Assembly (NCBI GenBank): GCA_029891385.1
Contig: CM057233.1
Coordinates: 9,427,460 to 9,491,459, forward strand
DNA from: Erythroxylum novogranatense
Lineage: Eukaryota; Streptophyta; Magnoliopsida; Malpighiales; Erythroxylaceae
Reading direction: 5' to 3'
DNA length: 64,000 bases
Numbering within the stretch: position 1 is the first letter of the stretch; the number at the start of each line of letters is the position of its first letter. The notes under the pieces were generated by a model. The model searched no databases and was not told where the DNA came from. It was given only the letters and a program-made list of their open reading frames with translations. The translations under genes and the position numbers were made by a program. Shown here in pieces: positions 10,491 through 23,869 of this stretch.

Positions 10491-13015
10491 GATATTTTTA
10501 ATTTTTAATTTTTAATTTTAGTTTATTTTGTTGGTACTTTTTATTTTTTATTTTTATGTTTATTTTGTAGGGCATTGTGTGAATATGTCAATGGTAAAAA
10601 TTAAATGGAATTAGTTTAGCTTTGAACGTGGTCATTTAAATTGTAAAGGCATAGTAACTTTTGAATTTTATGTTTTAAGTATCTTTGGGATGAGCAAGTA
10701 CGTTAATTAGGAAATTGAAGGTGTCACGATTGTGTAGCAGGAGCATAGTCGTGACTCCAAGGTCATGTTCGTGAAATAGGATTTTTCAGGCATGAGTTTT
10801 TTTTTGTGTTTTGGCATTTTGGAGCTATTTTTTTATCCAAGTTAAGTGGGAAAATCCTAGAAAGAAACCTATAAGCTTCAAGAACTATTTAAAAAAAGTA
10901 AAACAGAAAAAAAAATGTAGCAACCATTGCATTAGAGAAGATCAAACAGGAGACATCAAGTGAAGCTCCAAAATTTATTAATTTCCATATTAAGACGTAA
11001 ACTAATTTTTCTTTCTTTTCCCTTTATTTCTTTCAATGTCTTGGATGTTTATTTGGATTTATAAGATGTTTAACGTGATTATGGGTTTCTACATCCCAAT
11101 TAGGGATTGTTCTTGAATTATTTTATGAACCTTATTTATTGTTGATTTCAATATATCTTTGAATGTTTATGAAATTGTCACGCATATACTTGATAATAAA
11201 TCAAGAGAGTGAATCAAGTTAATTATTGTTAAGGTGCTCAATGATAGTTGGTAACTTAATAGACCTACAATTATCAAATTAATGATCAATTAAAGAGATA
11301 TCTTAATTGTGAAATTAATTATCTATAAGATTGCTTCATATTTAACTGAACCAGTTAGGAGTAGTTTGTGCATCTAGAGACTACAAATTTATGAATATTG
11401 AATTCAATTAAGGTTACCTGATTAGATCTTGAGAGAGAATAATCAAAACTTTAGGAAATCTTGGATCAAAAATAAATTGAATCGATAAGATTAAAGGAAC
11501 CAAAATAAGGATATAATAGTTCCTAACTCTTCAACTTTGATTAACTCAAATTCATTGGCAGCTCACTTACCAATTTTATTTATTATTTTTCTTTATTAGT
11601 TGTTTTACTTTCAGTTGTTTATTTCGACTCAAATCAATTCTTATTACCTTAGACAAAGTTCTTATTCAAGTTGTTTAAGTGTTTAATAGTCCTCGTGGGA
11701 ATGATGCCTTTTGATACTACAAGATACGATTTGCATACTTGCAATAATGAGATGTTTATTATATATAAAACTTTCTCAATAGTTTGTATGTTCATAATTG
11801 TTTGATTAGTTTAGAGCAAGAATATTATCTTAATTTTATGTTTCAAGAGATGTTTAGTGTTTGTGAGCGTATGGAAATAGGAATTTGAAGAAAAAAAGAA
11901 GATCTTAGATGTATGGAGCCATGTCATGATTGTGACAGGTGAAGAATAAGTTATGTTGCATAGGCCTTTGTCATGATCGTAACATTTGCATGATCATGAT
12001 AGAGAGGAACAAACCATGCATGTCATGATTGTGACATTCTCACGATCATGACAAGGGTGTTTTCAGCTCATGAGATTTTTTAAGTTATGAGGTTTTAGGG
12101 TTATTTTTATAATCAAATTAAGCGAAGAAATCCTAGAAATAACCTTAGAATCCTCAAAAACTATAAAAGAATAGGAAAAACACCAAAAGAGGTAGCAGCC
12201 ACCAGATCAAGAAGATCAAAAGGAGACATCAAGAGAGCTTAAGAGAATTCCATATTTCCAAATCAAGACTCCAACTAATTTTTCTTTATTTTCCCTTTAT
12301 TGCTTTAATTGTCTTGGTTATTTATTTGGATTGTTATGATGTTTAACATGATTATGGGTTTCTAAATCCATATTAGAGTTTGTTTTTAAATCTGGTTGAA
12401 TTTAATACATTTATGAATGCTTTGTGATAATTATTATGCTTATACTTAGTAATAAATCGAGAGAGTGAATCAAGTTACATGTGTTAAGATGTGCAACAAG
12501 AGTTAGTAACTTAATAGATTTGCAATTATGAAACTAATTGACAATTAAAAAGAGATCTTAATTGTGAAATTAATTATCCTTAAGATTACATCAAATCTAA
12601 TTGAATAGTTAGGAGTAGTTCTGTGAATTGAGAGATTATAATTCTACAATTATCAAATTCAATTAGGGTTACTTGATTAGATCTCGAGAGAGGGTAATCA
12701 AAACTTTAGGATATCTAGGATCAAGCATAAATTGAATCAACAAGATAAAAAGAAAATAAAACAAGGGTAGAGTAATTCCTAAGTCTCCAAAGTTTGATTA
12801 ACCTTATTTTTATTTGTAGCTCAATTGTTTAATCGTTTATTTTTATTATTTATTTTAATTTCCATTCAAATCAATCTTTAGTACCTTAGAAAAAGTTTTA
12901 TTCAATTTAGTAGGTGTCTAATTAGTCGTCGTGGGAACGATGCCTTTTGTACTACAAGTTACAATCTGTATATACTTACGGTATTGAAATTTTTTTATTA
13001 TAAAACTTATCAACA
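10491..13015 (+). repeat. Tandem LTR-like copies ending the plus-strand Athila-like relic
   Basis: Two homologous segments, about 10.7-11.8 kb and 11.9-13.0 kb, repeat with an offset of about 1.24 kb. Shared landmarks are a CACGATTGTG-like palindrome cluster, AATCCTAGAAA, GATGTTTAACRTGATTATGGG, TTACYTGATTAGATC and CGTGGGAAYGATGCC. The last copy ends CTTATCAACA at 13015. The copy at 7722 supplies the same LTR end. I see no gene. Tandem LTRs can arise by unequal recombination. Confidence 0.55.
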
Positions 13016-13390
13016 AGAGGCACCTGCTTTAATGGTGTAACCTACAACCTTAATAGAATTCATAGGATCAGGGGATTAGTTTGAATTTGGATGTCAAATA
13101 TTAAAACAATATGGCTTGGTAATTTTCAAGTTATGATTGAGTTGTTGTGTTTATTAGATATGAAGGGAAAGGAACAACAAGCTCTTCCAAAACAAGGAAA
13201 TAGAGTCTCATACCTTACTTAGAACTGTCTACAATTGGAAGATAGAGCTTATCATTTCCACAAATATTTATCTTAAATATAGTGGAAGGCATAAAACTAG
13301 CTGGAATCTCATAATTTCGGGTTCCACTATTTACCTCTCTTTCGTACTTGTTTCAAAATTGTAGGTGCTTCCAAGTCTATGCTCATATCG
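13016..13390. other. Unassigned spacer
   Basis: I see no gene or recognisable repeat. The last five bases, TATCG, form one half of the target-site duplication of the solo LTR that follows. Confidence 0.5.
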
Positions 13391-16300
13391 TGTTGGGACC
13401 CGATCCGGAGACCCGATCCCAACCGGAAAACGAAAAGGTGAAAACGAACGACATAACGAAAAGCGAAGCACAATTTGAAGCGGCGGCGAAAATACAAAGC
13501 AGCGGAACGAAATACAAAACGAAACCAAAGACGAAAACGAAAACAGATCGGATAGCAAAGCGGATCGAATCTAACAAATCGAAATAAAGGAGACACGAAC
13601 AAAATCAAGGTACCAAACAGATGCGAAGCAAAAGGCGGAACCGACATCCGAACACATACACTGAATCGCATTGGATACCTAGACTATCCAAAAGCCGGTG
13701 TAACTTTTTTTTTTCTCTTTTTCTTATGGTCATCTTTATTCAAACTAATGCAAATCAAGAATACAATTTCCTTTTTCTTGGAAAATGTCCTCAATCCATT
13801 TCTCAATTCATAACAAACTTTTTATCAATCATATAAGTCCCATAATCCATCATCACACATATCTTAATCTTATTTTTATTCATTTTCAACTTATTGTCTA
13901 ACGAAAATTCGGAAGCATAACGATTGCCTTTGATCTACCCAAACTTGCAAATGGCTCAAATACACTTCTATTTCCAAACACAACTCAGAATCATCGGACT
14001 CTCCCGTCCGGAATCCAAAACACCAGCAAACGCACATCTATACCTAACACTTCCATAATTCTCAATTCAACATACCAATCTCATAATTCAATCGAATTCC
14101 CAAATCAATCATACATATATATTCTAAAATTATCCATAATTTCATATACAAATTTCACAATCATTTACAATTGTCGATCTCAAATCCGTACATAATTTCC
14201 TAATTCTTATACATCAACACAATATACACAATTTCATCCTCTCATAAATCAAAGGAAACACTTACACCACATTATGGCAATTCAAGCCATATAACTTTTA
14301 CCAATAATTCCAAATACTTAAAACACAAATTATACAAAATCGAATATAAGTCTTGACATTCTTCCATCCGATCTCCTGCTCGAAAACCTGGAGATGGGGA
14401 TGAAAGGGGGTGAGCTCGGAAGCTCGTGGGTAACATATTTATAAATTGAACAATAAGTGGAAAATCATTTTCAAGACGTTTTTCATTTTTAAACATTTCA
14501 CAGTAGAATCTCTTCAAAGCTTATTTCTCGAATCTTTCACTTTTCGAAAACACTCAGAAGACATTTCCAAAATCTTACATTTGCAAAATCTCATTTTCTC
14601 ATTTCTCAAAATTCTCAATTCTTTCTTCTTTCATGATCAAATTCAACAACATGAACGCAGCACACTTAGAAACGAAACAAAAGCACATAACACATCAAAT
14701 GGTCTGGTTCAGTCCAAAACAAAACGTACTGCACATTCCCGCATAGTGGTCCTGTGTAGCCGTGAACATAACGTAGTACACTTTCCCGCATAGCGGTCCA
14801 GTGTAGCCGTGAAGGGAGTCCGAAATCGGAGCTCCATGTCACTAGTAGGCAACCGGGAGAAGGTTATAAAAACAGACAAGTGCGCACTCGTCCCACATAT
14901 GGGACCTGACCAAACCCACATAACACATAATTGAAAATGAACATTCGAAATGCCCGAAGGCACTTTTCGAAAACCTTGATTTCCATATTTTCAAATCATA
15001 AACACATATCCAAACATGAAATCATATAGCCATTCACATTGCATCTAAATTCATCAATTTGATCACATATCAATCAAAATCATAAATATGAATGCGATTT
15101 ATTTCTTTAAAACATAAATCCAACATATACATATCCATAATGCACATTTTTCAAATTTGTCAAATAATTCAAAACCATGAATTTCTTCAATCTTGTATTT
15201 TCTAAAACTCATTTCCAAAATAAGGAATTTAACCCTTCAAAATCATCATTTTCAAACATTTAAATAAGCATTAATTTATCAAAAATTCGCTTCTTAAATT
15301 TTCAAATTCACATGCTTAGTTTAAAATTCAATAAATAAATATACTACCCACCTCGAATCGATGCCAGAAACTCGTTCCAAGCTCCAAATTGACCATTTCT
15401 TCTTTCTTCCTTCCAATTTAAAATAACCTAAGCCATAATCATCCAAATTTGACATTATAATTTGCATAATTCTCAAACTTAACTATAGGAAATTCATAAT
15501 CATCATATTTCCAAGCTTTCTAAATCAAGAATTTCTAAATTCTCAAATTCTCAAATTTTACCTAAACCTTAACTCACATAAATCTAAAATTAAATCAATT
15601 CATCATGAAATCTTCCAAAGTTAATCATGGAAATCACAAACCCATCACCTTTTCCATATTTCTAAACCAACAAATCACTAAAAACTCAAAACTTAAAAAT
15701 CTCTCTTACCTCTTTCTCCTTCATTTTCGAATTTTTGCAAAGCCCAAGGGAAGCTTTCAAGCTTTTCCACCCTTTTCCTCTTGGAACATCTCTCAAACTC
15801 TTCTTAGAAGCTTGGAAAAATAAAAAATTCCATTTACTTTTCCTCTTCTCCATCTCCCATTCAACTCTCTCCTATTCTCTCTTCTTATTTTCTTCTTTTC
15901 TTCTCAAACCTTCGAGCTTTCTCTACTCCAACGACAGCCAAAGGGTTAATATACTGCCATGTCAATTAAAATGAGGGTTTAATGACCCTTTTGCCCCTCT
16001 CTTTAAGGAGACTTCCCAAAATGCCCCTAATGCTTGCTTTAATTCATGCTTACTTGCAGATCTAATTCGCACTATCAATTTGAAGGAATTTGTCAAAACT
16101 TCCTTCTAGAGAAATGTTTCTCTAAGTCTTAATTTCATAATGCCATAAGAATCATCCAATTCGGAGCACTACATCAAAATTTATGCTCAAAACATTTCGG
16201 GTATATTCATATTCTAACACATTTTTCATCACGTTATTTCCATCCAGAAATTAACATTCTTAATCCCAAAATTGACATTCGATGTCTTCATAACAATTGT

Positions 16301-17770
16301 AGATCTATTTCTCTAGTTTAATTCAAATCAAGAATCGCCTCATTTTGATTGCCAGAGAAAAAGTTATGCTCAAAATACTTTCAGATGTTCCTAACCCAAA
16401 AACTGCACACTAATCCGAACTTTCATTCATAAATTAAAAAGCTTAGGGGCAAAATTGAACTTTACTTTCTTTTTTCATATGATTTGTAGTCCTATGTCTT
16501 AATTTTATTTCACCTCAAGAATCACTTCAATCGGATCACCACAGATCCCGAATTTTTCAAAATACTGAACTATGTTCGGAAAATTTCCCGACTCACTTAG
16601 ATTAAATTAATTACCCTTAATTTAATCTTAAAAATTCACAAATTTCCCGTAAAAATGAAATTCATTGTCTTAGGAATCCAACGCTTCAAAAACCAAGTCA
16701 ATCGGATGTCGGACGAAAAAGATATGAGCGAAAGATTGAAGAGGGGTCATATTTCCTATAATCTGGAAATAATAATTAAATAATCCTAAGATAATAATTA
16801 AATAATTAAAAAATAAAAATTAATAAAAAAAATTATACAAAGGCCCTCCTCACTAGGGCGATACGTCGCCCTAGCGAGAGAGCTTACGAAACCTTTTTTT
16901 TTCAAATATATATATATATATACATAATTACATATATATATATTTGAATTTTCAAAAATCGTAGCTCTTGATTTCGAATTCCAAATTTGACAAATTTAGT
17001 CTCTATGGAAAGCTTGAAGGAAGCTCTACAACTTCCATGTAGATCTCAAAAATCAATTTTGTCTCTAAAGAGGTCAAAAAGCCAACCAAATGTACTGCCC
17101 CAATTTAATGTAAACCTAAACAATATTTAACTTTGAAAATTTATATCTTTCAATTTCAAATTCCGAACACCTGATATTTTATATCGATGCAAAGCTTGGA
17201 AAGTCCTCTACAACTTTCATGAGGGACATAAAAATCAATTTGACCTCTAAGGAAGCTAATTTTTCAGTCAAACGTTCTGTCCTCTAATAATCATGCTAAA
17301 ACTATAACATAAACTTGTAAAAATCATAACTTATTATTTCTTGATCGAAAAATTCCATACTTTATATCGAAATAAAGATAAAATCAAATCCTTCAACTTT
17401 CATGAAGAACTTCAAGGCTCAATTAACCTTTAACTAGGTAAATTTTCCAGTCAAAGCTTCAGCCATAATATAAGTCAACCTATAACACACCTAAACTTTG
17501 ACTACTCATAACTTTCACTCCCGTTATCGAAAAATTGCAAACTTTATGACTACAGAAAACTCTCAACATAACCTACAAGTTTTATGTTGAACATTTTCTC
17601 AAATTTTGACTAAATCAAAAGTCAACTCTCAAAGGCCAAAAAGTCAAACTTTTCACAATTTTTCATCTTCTCACACTTTCTCTCTTTATTTCTTGATTTT
17701 CAACTTGATTTCAATCAACCCATCCACTTTTGAATATTTCTTATTTTTACTCAAAAATCGGGGTCCAACA
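13391..17770 (-). mobile_element. Solo LTR of a large Ty3/gypsy-type element with intact target duplication
   Basis: It starts TGTTGGGACCCGAT and ends ATCGGGGTCCAACA, forming inverted termini. It is flanked on both sides by TATCG (13386-13390 and 17771-17775). No internal region or second LTR is present, so it is a 4380-base solo LTR. Sense is probably minus, because its plus-strand blocks at 16.1-16.6 kb match those of the minus-sense LTR relic at 37.1-37.5 kb. It contains degenerate ~190-bp modules (about 16.07-16.6 and 16.96-17.6 kb, in opposite orientations), a GC-rich hairpin at 16853-16874 and an AT-repeat palindrome near 16905-16950. ORFs inside appear fortuitous. Confidence 0.85.
16853..16874. 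other. Perfect GC-rich hairpin inside the solo LTR
   Basis: The arms CTAGGGCGA and TCGCCCTAG enclose the 4-base loop TACG, in otherwise very AT-rich sequence. Function is unknown. Confidence 0.7.
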
Positions 17771-17775
17771 TATCG

Positions 17776-18045
17776 AGTTAATCTGCAATATTAGATATCT
17801 ATTGAACTTACTTAAGTAAGTGTATAAGACCTAACAATTATTTATTGTAACCCTATTGGTTCTCCCTATTATAGGTTTAGTAAGTATTTTATGTACATAT
17901 AAGGTGTCATTTTCTCATTAGACTTAAGTGTACTTAATTGAATCTTTTATTATAGCACTTTATTATATTTATACCAAATCAAATTTTGATTTTTTCTTAA
18001 ATTTGAAAATTAATAATTAATAAATGTCCAATAAAAGTTCTAACA
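17776..18045 (-). mobile_element. Possible short LTR (minus sense)
   Basis: In sense, a purine run (AAAGAGAAGGA) precedes TGTTAGAAC, an LTR-like start at 18045. The block AATTAATAAATGTCCAAT and the ATGTCATTTTCT area recur near 23890-24066 in the same orientation. The far boundary, perhaps near 17820, and a primer site are not established. Confidence 0.35.
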
Positions 18046-19142
18046 TCCTTCTCTTTGGACAAATACTAATTGTCATATTTGTAATAATAATTAAAGATAA
18101 GATTAATAAAATATATATTATATTGTTTGACCATTGTAAAACATCGATGTAAAGATAATCCATCATTAGGTCCCATAAGATTTTCGATATTGGAAGATAT
18201 TAGAAACATGTTTCATCAACATAGATCCAATAAAATCATTTGTATATTTGGAAAACAAAATTATACTTGAATGATCTATAACATACCATGTTTCATTTTT
18301 AGTCTTGATTTCTCCAAATTTTATACTAACTACAATAAAGGAATATGTTTCCTCTTAATATATGTTAAGCTATATTATATAAACTTTTATAAAATTAAAA
18401 TTTATATCCCTATGTCTCATTAACCCGTAGTATTTGAGATATCTAAATGTGCAAAAAGACATATGACCAAATTCAAACCATATAGACCTAATAAACTATC
18501 GATACTTAAGATTGACACAAATATTAAGTCTTTAACTTATATTATGACAATGAAAATAATATGTATACTGGAGAAAAATAATTATCATTAATATATAAAT
18601 AATATATTCATAATACATAAGAAGAATACTTTATTTGGACCAAATAAATAATCATCCTTAACTAAAAGTGTCAAACGACTTCAAAACAAATATACCAAAA
18701 TGAGTCTAAAAAATTTAAGGAGAACCCTTTAATTAAAGGATTAGCTAAATGTCTATTAAAACATGCTCCAATACAATGTCACTTTTTTGTACAAGTTCCT
18801 TTATAGTCAAATATTTCTTATTGTTTTATAAAGTTAAATTGAAATAATAGTAAATAAGAGAGTAGAAGGAATCAACCTATGGAAAAGGAAAGATCATATA
18901 ATTGGCCTAACCATTAAACTAGCAATTACATCCCTAAAAATATAAATATTGATATTTATAAAAGGCTAAATGGTCTAACAATTGAAGCTCAAAGGCTTTG
19001 TAGGTGATTAACTAATAGAGTTTAGCAGTAGGTAGTTATAATAGTTGAATGATGTATACAGTTTGGTTATCGCCTTTGAACTATGGATATATTATACTTT
19101 ATAAATAACTTAGCATCCATTATATCCTTCTTTTAGCTGCAT
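18046..19142. other. Unassigned AT-rich sequence
   Basis: No conserved reading frame is visible on either strand. It may be the interior of a decayed non-autonomous element adjoining the possible LTR at 17776-18045. Confidence 0.4.
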
Positions 19143-19240
19143 TTCCATTTCTTTAGGTTTATTTCCTATAGATGATAAAACTCTCCAGTGATTCCATTTC
19201 TTTAGGTTTATTTCCTATAGATGATAAAACTCTCCAGTTA
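19143..19240. repeat. 49-bp perfect tandem duplication
   Basis: The unit beginning TTCCATTTCTTTAGG and ending CTCTCCAGTGA at 19143-19191 is repeated at 19192-19240, differing only at its final bases. It lies beside the 3' end of the LINE relic. Confidence 0.8.
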
Positions 19241-19249
19241 TGAATCAGG

Positions 19250-22200
19250 TTTTAGCTCATTTTATATGCCAAACCATTTTTCATGAATGTTTCCTTTACC
19301 AAATTGATAATCTTATGGTTGACCTCTTGTTGATTTAGATTTTCATTGTTGTGTAGTCTATAATTACATTTCCTCCATGTATCATACATGAAATAACCAA
19401 ATGCTAGTCTAAAGATTTGTGTATGAGTTTCCATGGAACCGCTATTTTGTTTGCCCAAACCACTATGTTATCCTAATTGCACATATCAGAGTGTAAGTTA
19501 CATAGTGTAAGAATCAATTTCCATTACGTATGACTGAATTCACAATTAAACTAGATATGGTATAGTGTTTCCTATTCTTAAGCACATTATTTCTCTATTA
19601 GACCAATTTAAACCATATAGCAAGTTGATTTCTATACTTTAAGATATTTATATTTTATTTTCATGTGAACTTCCCTGAGTTATGTTTAGTTTGGACTATT
19701 AGATCTTCTTTGTGTTGATTAGGATTTTGACTAGGCATGTTGTTCGTGATTAGGGAAAATCCTTTTGAGTGATGTTCAGATTAACACTAAATACACCCAT
19801 TTATTATTGTTTCAACATTTTCATGCCATGAAAATGATAACCTTAATTTTTTGTATTTTAGAAGCCTATATAGGGTCCAAAATCATGACAATATTAAACC
19901 AAAACCATGTTTCTTTGCGAATCCTTTGTTTTTAATGCTTTTTTTATAAATGGTCATATTTGAATTCTATGAATTATTCATCTTGATTTTTGCATTCCAT
20001 GTGCTTTTTCCTTTGAAAAAATAAGTATAAATCCATTTAAGCCAAAGAGTCTCTTTATAAATATGGTCCTTAAACCTCCCTCTGCCTTTAAAGTGTAAAG
20101 ATCTATATGTTCAACTTTTTCACTAGTAGACTCTATTTTATTTCATGTCTATAAAAATTATTTCATGATTTTCTTTAGAGTTTTTATTAGTTGAATATGT
20201 AAGTGCATATGTGATGCCCAATAAACATTCAAGCTATTGATTATTGAAGTCATAAGCTATGGTCTACGGACATATGTCAATAATATGTTCTAACAATTGA
20301 TCAATCTTCTATGTACCTTTTTAGCAATGATTAACAATCCCAAGAGGATGCGAAAGTTTCTAAGAGAGAGTTGTTCCTTCTTGAATTCTAAAAGCTAGGA
20401 GATTTGGTATGCAATTTGAGAATCACCGGTTAATAAGTAAAAACCACCCTTTACTTTTTTATTACTACAAAAAATAACCTTTAATCATGGTTAAAGAATC
20501 ACCAAAGATTTTAATAGATTCCATATTGGAGTCAGTGAGGAGCAACAAATCATCTAAGAAAGATAGGCTAAGGAGCTTTAACTTGTCACATTTATAATGA
20601 TATTTAAAATTCCTAATCCTTTTAATATTGTTAGAAATCAGCCTGATTAGAAACTTTATGAACAATTTTATAAGATATGGTGATAAAAAGTCTCCTTTCC
20701 TGATGACTTTAGAGCCTTTAGATAGTTTGGTAGGTTTCGTGAATAATAAGCATATTATTCCTAATTCTTCTTCTTTTGATAAATTCTCCTTAGTTAATAC
20801 CTTAAGGGTTTTATGCAATCTTGAGGTGATGATCTTGGATATTATCCTGTAAATGACATTGTATTAAGAAATGGGCTTAAAGTTAGCTAAGTTAGAGGAG
20901 TTTGGAGTTTTGGGGATTAAGGAAATATAGGTTTTGTTCAATTCCTTTAAAATGATTCCATTTTCAAATAACTCTATGGTGGCTATAATGATCAAATTAC
21001 TTATTTTATATCAATTTTTTGGAAGAATTTTGTATTGAAACCATCAAGTCTTAGTGCTTTATTTACACCTAGGCTAAAGATATTAGTCTTTTATCTCTGA
21101 GGCTATTATTAGCTTAGTTAGTTAGGCAACATACTCCTTTAATATAGGAAAAAGGAATAGATGCTTGATATCTTATACAAAGAAACCATCTTAGTTAATA
21201 AAGCATATAATTTCTTTAAAGAAGTTATAAGCAAAGTTACTCATTTATGAGAGTTTGCAGTAATATTATCTATGTATTATAGTTATAAGGGATTTGTAGA
21301 AGAATTTTGTATTTTTGTCCCTCTCCCTTAGCCATCAGTTCTTAAAACTTTGCCTTATTAATAAGTTGTGGTTCTCCAATGCATGCATATAGCTTACCAA
21401 AGCTTCTTTTTCTGCTTATGCTTTCATTTTTTGGACTTAACTTTAGCTGCTTTTAAACTTGGTTAAACTTGGTTAGAGCATATTTTTTAAAAGCTCAATA
21501 TTTTTATATCTACTACTGGTATAGATTTTAAGTCCACCTTTTAATTAACTTTTCAATTATTTGTATATTTCATAGCCCCTGAATTTAAAGCTAAGGCCTT
21601 TGGTCACTACTTCCTCAAAGCTTAAAGCATCAAGTAGGCAATTGTTAAACTTGAAGAGGGTGCTCCTTATGGTTGGTTTTTTTAATTATATTTCAACATC
21701 ATTGAAGAATGATCAGAGATCTAAAGGGGTAACTAAAGTTAGTCCAGCTGTTTAAAGAATTTTCAATCAATATTGGTTCACCAATTTTATCTGATTTGTT
21801 CTAAGGAATCAACTAACTGCTTGCTTGTTGCTGTATGTGTAAAAGTGCCTTATATATCTTAGATCTATTATCATAGTCAGGTTGAAGCATTTGTTAAGAT
21901 CCCTATTGTAAGTATTCAATATGGACTTTTTTCCATATTATTCTTGATCAAGCAAGGTGTAGTTGAAGTCTCCTAACATAATTGAGAGTGTTATGATAGT
22001 ATTTAAAACATGTAGAACATTTCATAATCTTTTCCTTTAGAATTCCAAATTTCTAAGATAAATAAGAATGATAATCATTCTTACCAAAGAAGCTATAATT
22101 GTCACATGGAAATGTATTAGATAGTATGTTTGACTTGTAGTAGTGAAATTCGATCAGGATCAAAAGATATGATTTTTCTTTCACTGTAGTTTAAGGAATG

Positions 22201-22400
22201 ATTATTAATTACACCAAAACTTTTGTTAAAAACCCATAACCCCTCTCTGAATCTTGTTTCCTTTTTTTTGGTCTCCAAATGACTAAAAAAAATGTTTCTT
22301 TAAACTCAAATAGTTATATAAAACTTTGTTACTTTTTATAGTTATTCAAATTCCTGATATTCCAAATTGTTAAGTTCATTGTGAAGTGGAAGCATGACTA
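19250..22400 (-). pseudogene. LINE (L1-type) ORF2: endonuclease and reverse transcriptase relic
   Basis: This is read on the minus strand and broken by stops and frameshifts. The endonuclease starts near 22390 (WNIRNLN) and has LGDFNYTLL near 21970. The RT N-terminal part near 20820-20940 reads TYISLIPKTPNSSNLANFK. The central RT at 20465-20818 includes GDFLSPYL and the catalytic FLDD, which is usually FADD in plant LINEs. The C-terminal zinc-finger-like tail lies at 19252-19458 (FGYFMYDTWRKCNYRLHN). This order is that of plant L1 elements. It is not capable of encoding a functional protein. Confidence 0.75.
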
Positions 22401-23850
22401 TCCCTAACTTCTTTCTTATAATTTCTTCTAATGGTTACTTTTAGTGATTAAATTCTAATGAGATTTCCTTTTGTTGAGTCTTGTTTGGGCTTTTGTGTAA
22501 TCCTCATTCCCGTTTTGTTTTCCAAATTATTTGGCTCAAGATCTGCTACCTTATTTAGGGCTTCCTGAATTGCAATTTATTTTTAATGGTCCATCCAATG
22601 TTCTGAAACCCGGACCGGTCATCGAACCAGTGACCTTACTGGTTACCGGTTTGACCGGTTCGATCGGTTCAATCACCGGTCGAACCGGTGTGACGTAATA
22701 ATTATGCAATAATTATATTTAATTATATATAATATTAAAAAATTTAAAAAAATTCAAAATAAAATAAAAAATAAAAAAAATTATCGAACCGGTCGAACCG
22801 GACCGGTCCGACCGGTCAAAAACCGGTCAATTGATCGGTTTTGACCGGTTCACACCGAGTCAATTGAATACCGGTTTTGAGGCATAAATCGGACTGGACC
22901 ACCGACAGGTTACCGGTCCCGGGTTTCATAACAGAGGGTCCATCTCTTATTTCCTTCATATTGGCCATTTGAGAGCTTTCTTTTATCTGAGAGCTTATTA
23001 ACTGCATTTGTGTATCTACTTAGGAACTTTTGTAGAGGTTTTTAAGGAATCGTGTTTAAGGTTATATTAAGGATTCCTTCCATTCCTATCAACTCTTCAA
23101 ATAAGTTTGAGTGAAATTTATTGCTAGTATTTTTCCATTCCTTTTCTTACAATTGTTTATTGGGTTTCCAATGGTAGATAAATCTCACATTGTTTTAATT
23201 GTCCACCATCCTCAAGTTTTATTATTTTCAAGGTTTCTAAAAGCTTTCTATTTGTATCGAGTTCTATACAAATCCTGGCAAAGCCAATTTGATTTATGTT
23301 TGTTGTATGTCCCTCCAAATAGAGGGGTTTGCCTAAAGAACTTGGTAGGTAACTTAGTCCTTATATGGAATAATATTAAGGGCTAAGTTATGAAATCTCA
23401 CTAATATTGGGACATGCTTTAATCTCAAGTTTCTTAAATCCATTCCTGGTCTCCATTTAAGTAGAAAAACAGGTTTTCCACTCATATGTCAAGGCCTAAC
23501 CTCAATTATTTTTGACATTTTGGCTATATTGGAGAATCAAAAAGGGATGCAATCTTCCTCAATTACGAGGATATCCTTTAGGCCATATTTTCTCCAACTA
23601 TCTGTTACCTTTTTTTGTAGTACAATGTAAATTAGGCTCTTTTCTATGACAATATGAACCAATATGTTATACCATTTAGTGCTCCTACTTGCGAAACATC
23701 CAAAGGTGGTAACACAACCAAGTTATCTTCTTAATAAAGAGGGAGGTACCTCAAGTTGTCACAGAAGGAGTTATCACCTATAATTTGGTTCTAAGATTTT
23801 CTAGCAATGTTCAAACAAAAATACATTAATAGTTATTTACAGTGAACTTA
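22400..23850 (-). pseudogene. LINE ORF1 relic (DUF4283-like), interrupted by a MITE
   Basis: Minus-strand text near 23380-23650 reads WRKYGLKDILVIEEDC, then MSGKPVFLLKWRPGMDL and HVPILVRFHNLAL. Near 23230-23320 it reads GKPLYLEGHTTNINQIGFA and RICIELDTN. These are landmarks of the DUF4283 and zinc-knuckle region of plant LINE ORF1. Stops occur between them. It lies directly upstream, in sense, of ORF2, as expected. A MITE at 22596-22936 interrupts the ORF1/ORF2 boundary region. Confidence 0.7.
22596..22936. mobile_element. hAT-like MITE rich in ACCGGT palindromes
   Basis: The terminal inverted repeats are CAATGTTCTGAAACCCGG and, read inwards from the other end, CTCTGTTATGAAACCCGG (15 of 18 match). 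Identical 8-base target duplications GGTCCATC flank it at 22588-22595 and 22937-22944, as expected of the hAT superfamily. The 341-base body has many ACCGGT/GACCGGTT palindromes around an AT-rich centre and no coding capacity. Confidence 0.85.
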
Positions 23851-23869
23851 TTAGTCCTTCACATCATCA

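Noticed and set aside
13327..13671. Overlapping frames on both strands around 13.3-13.7 kb
   Set aside because: They lie across the end of the solo LTR, have low-complexity compositions and no family resemblance.
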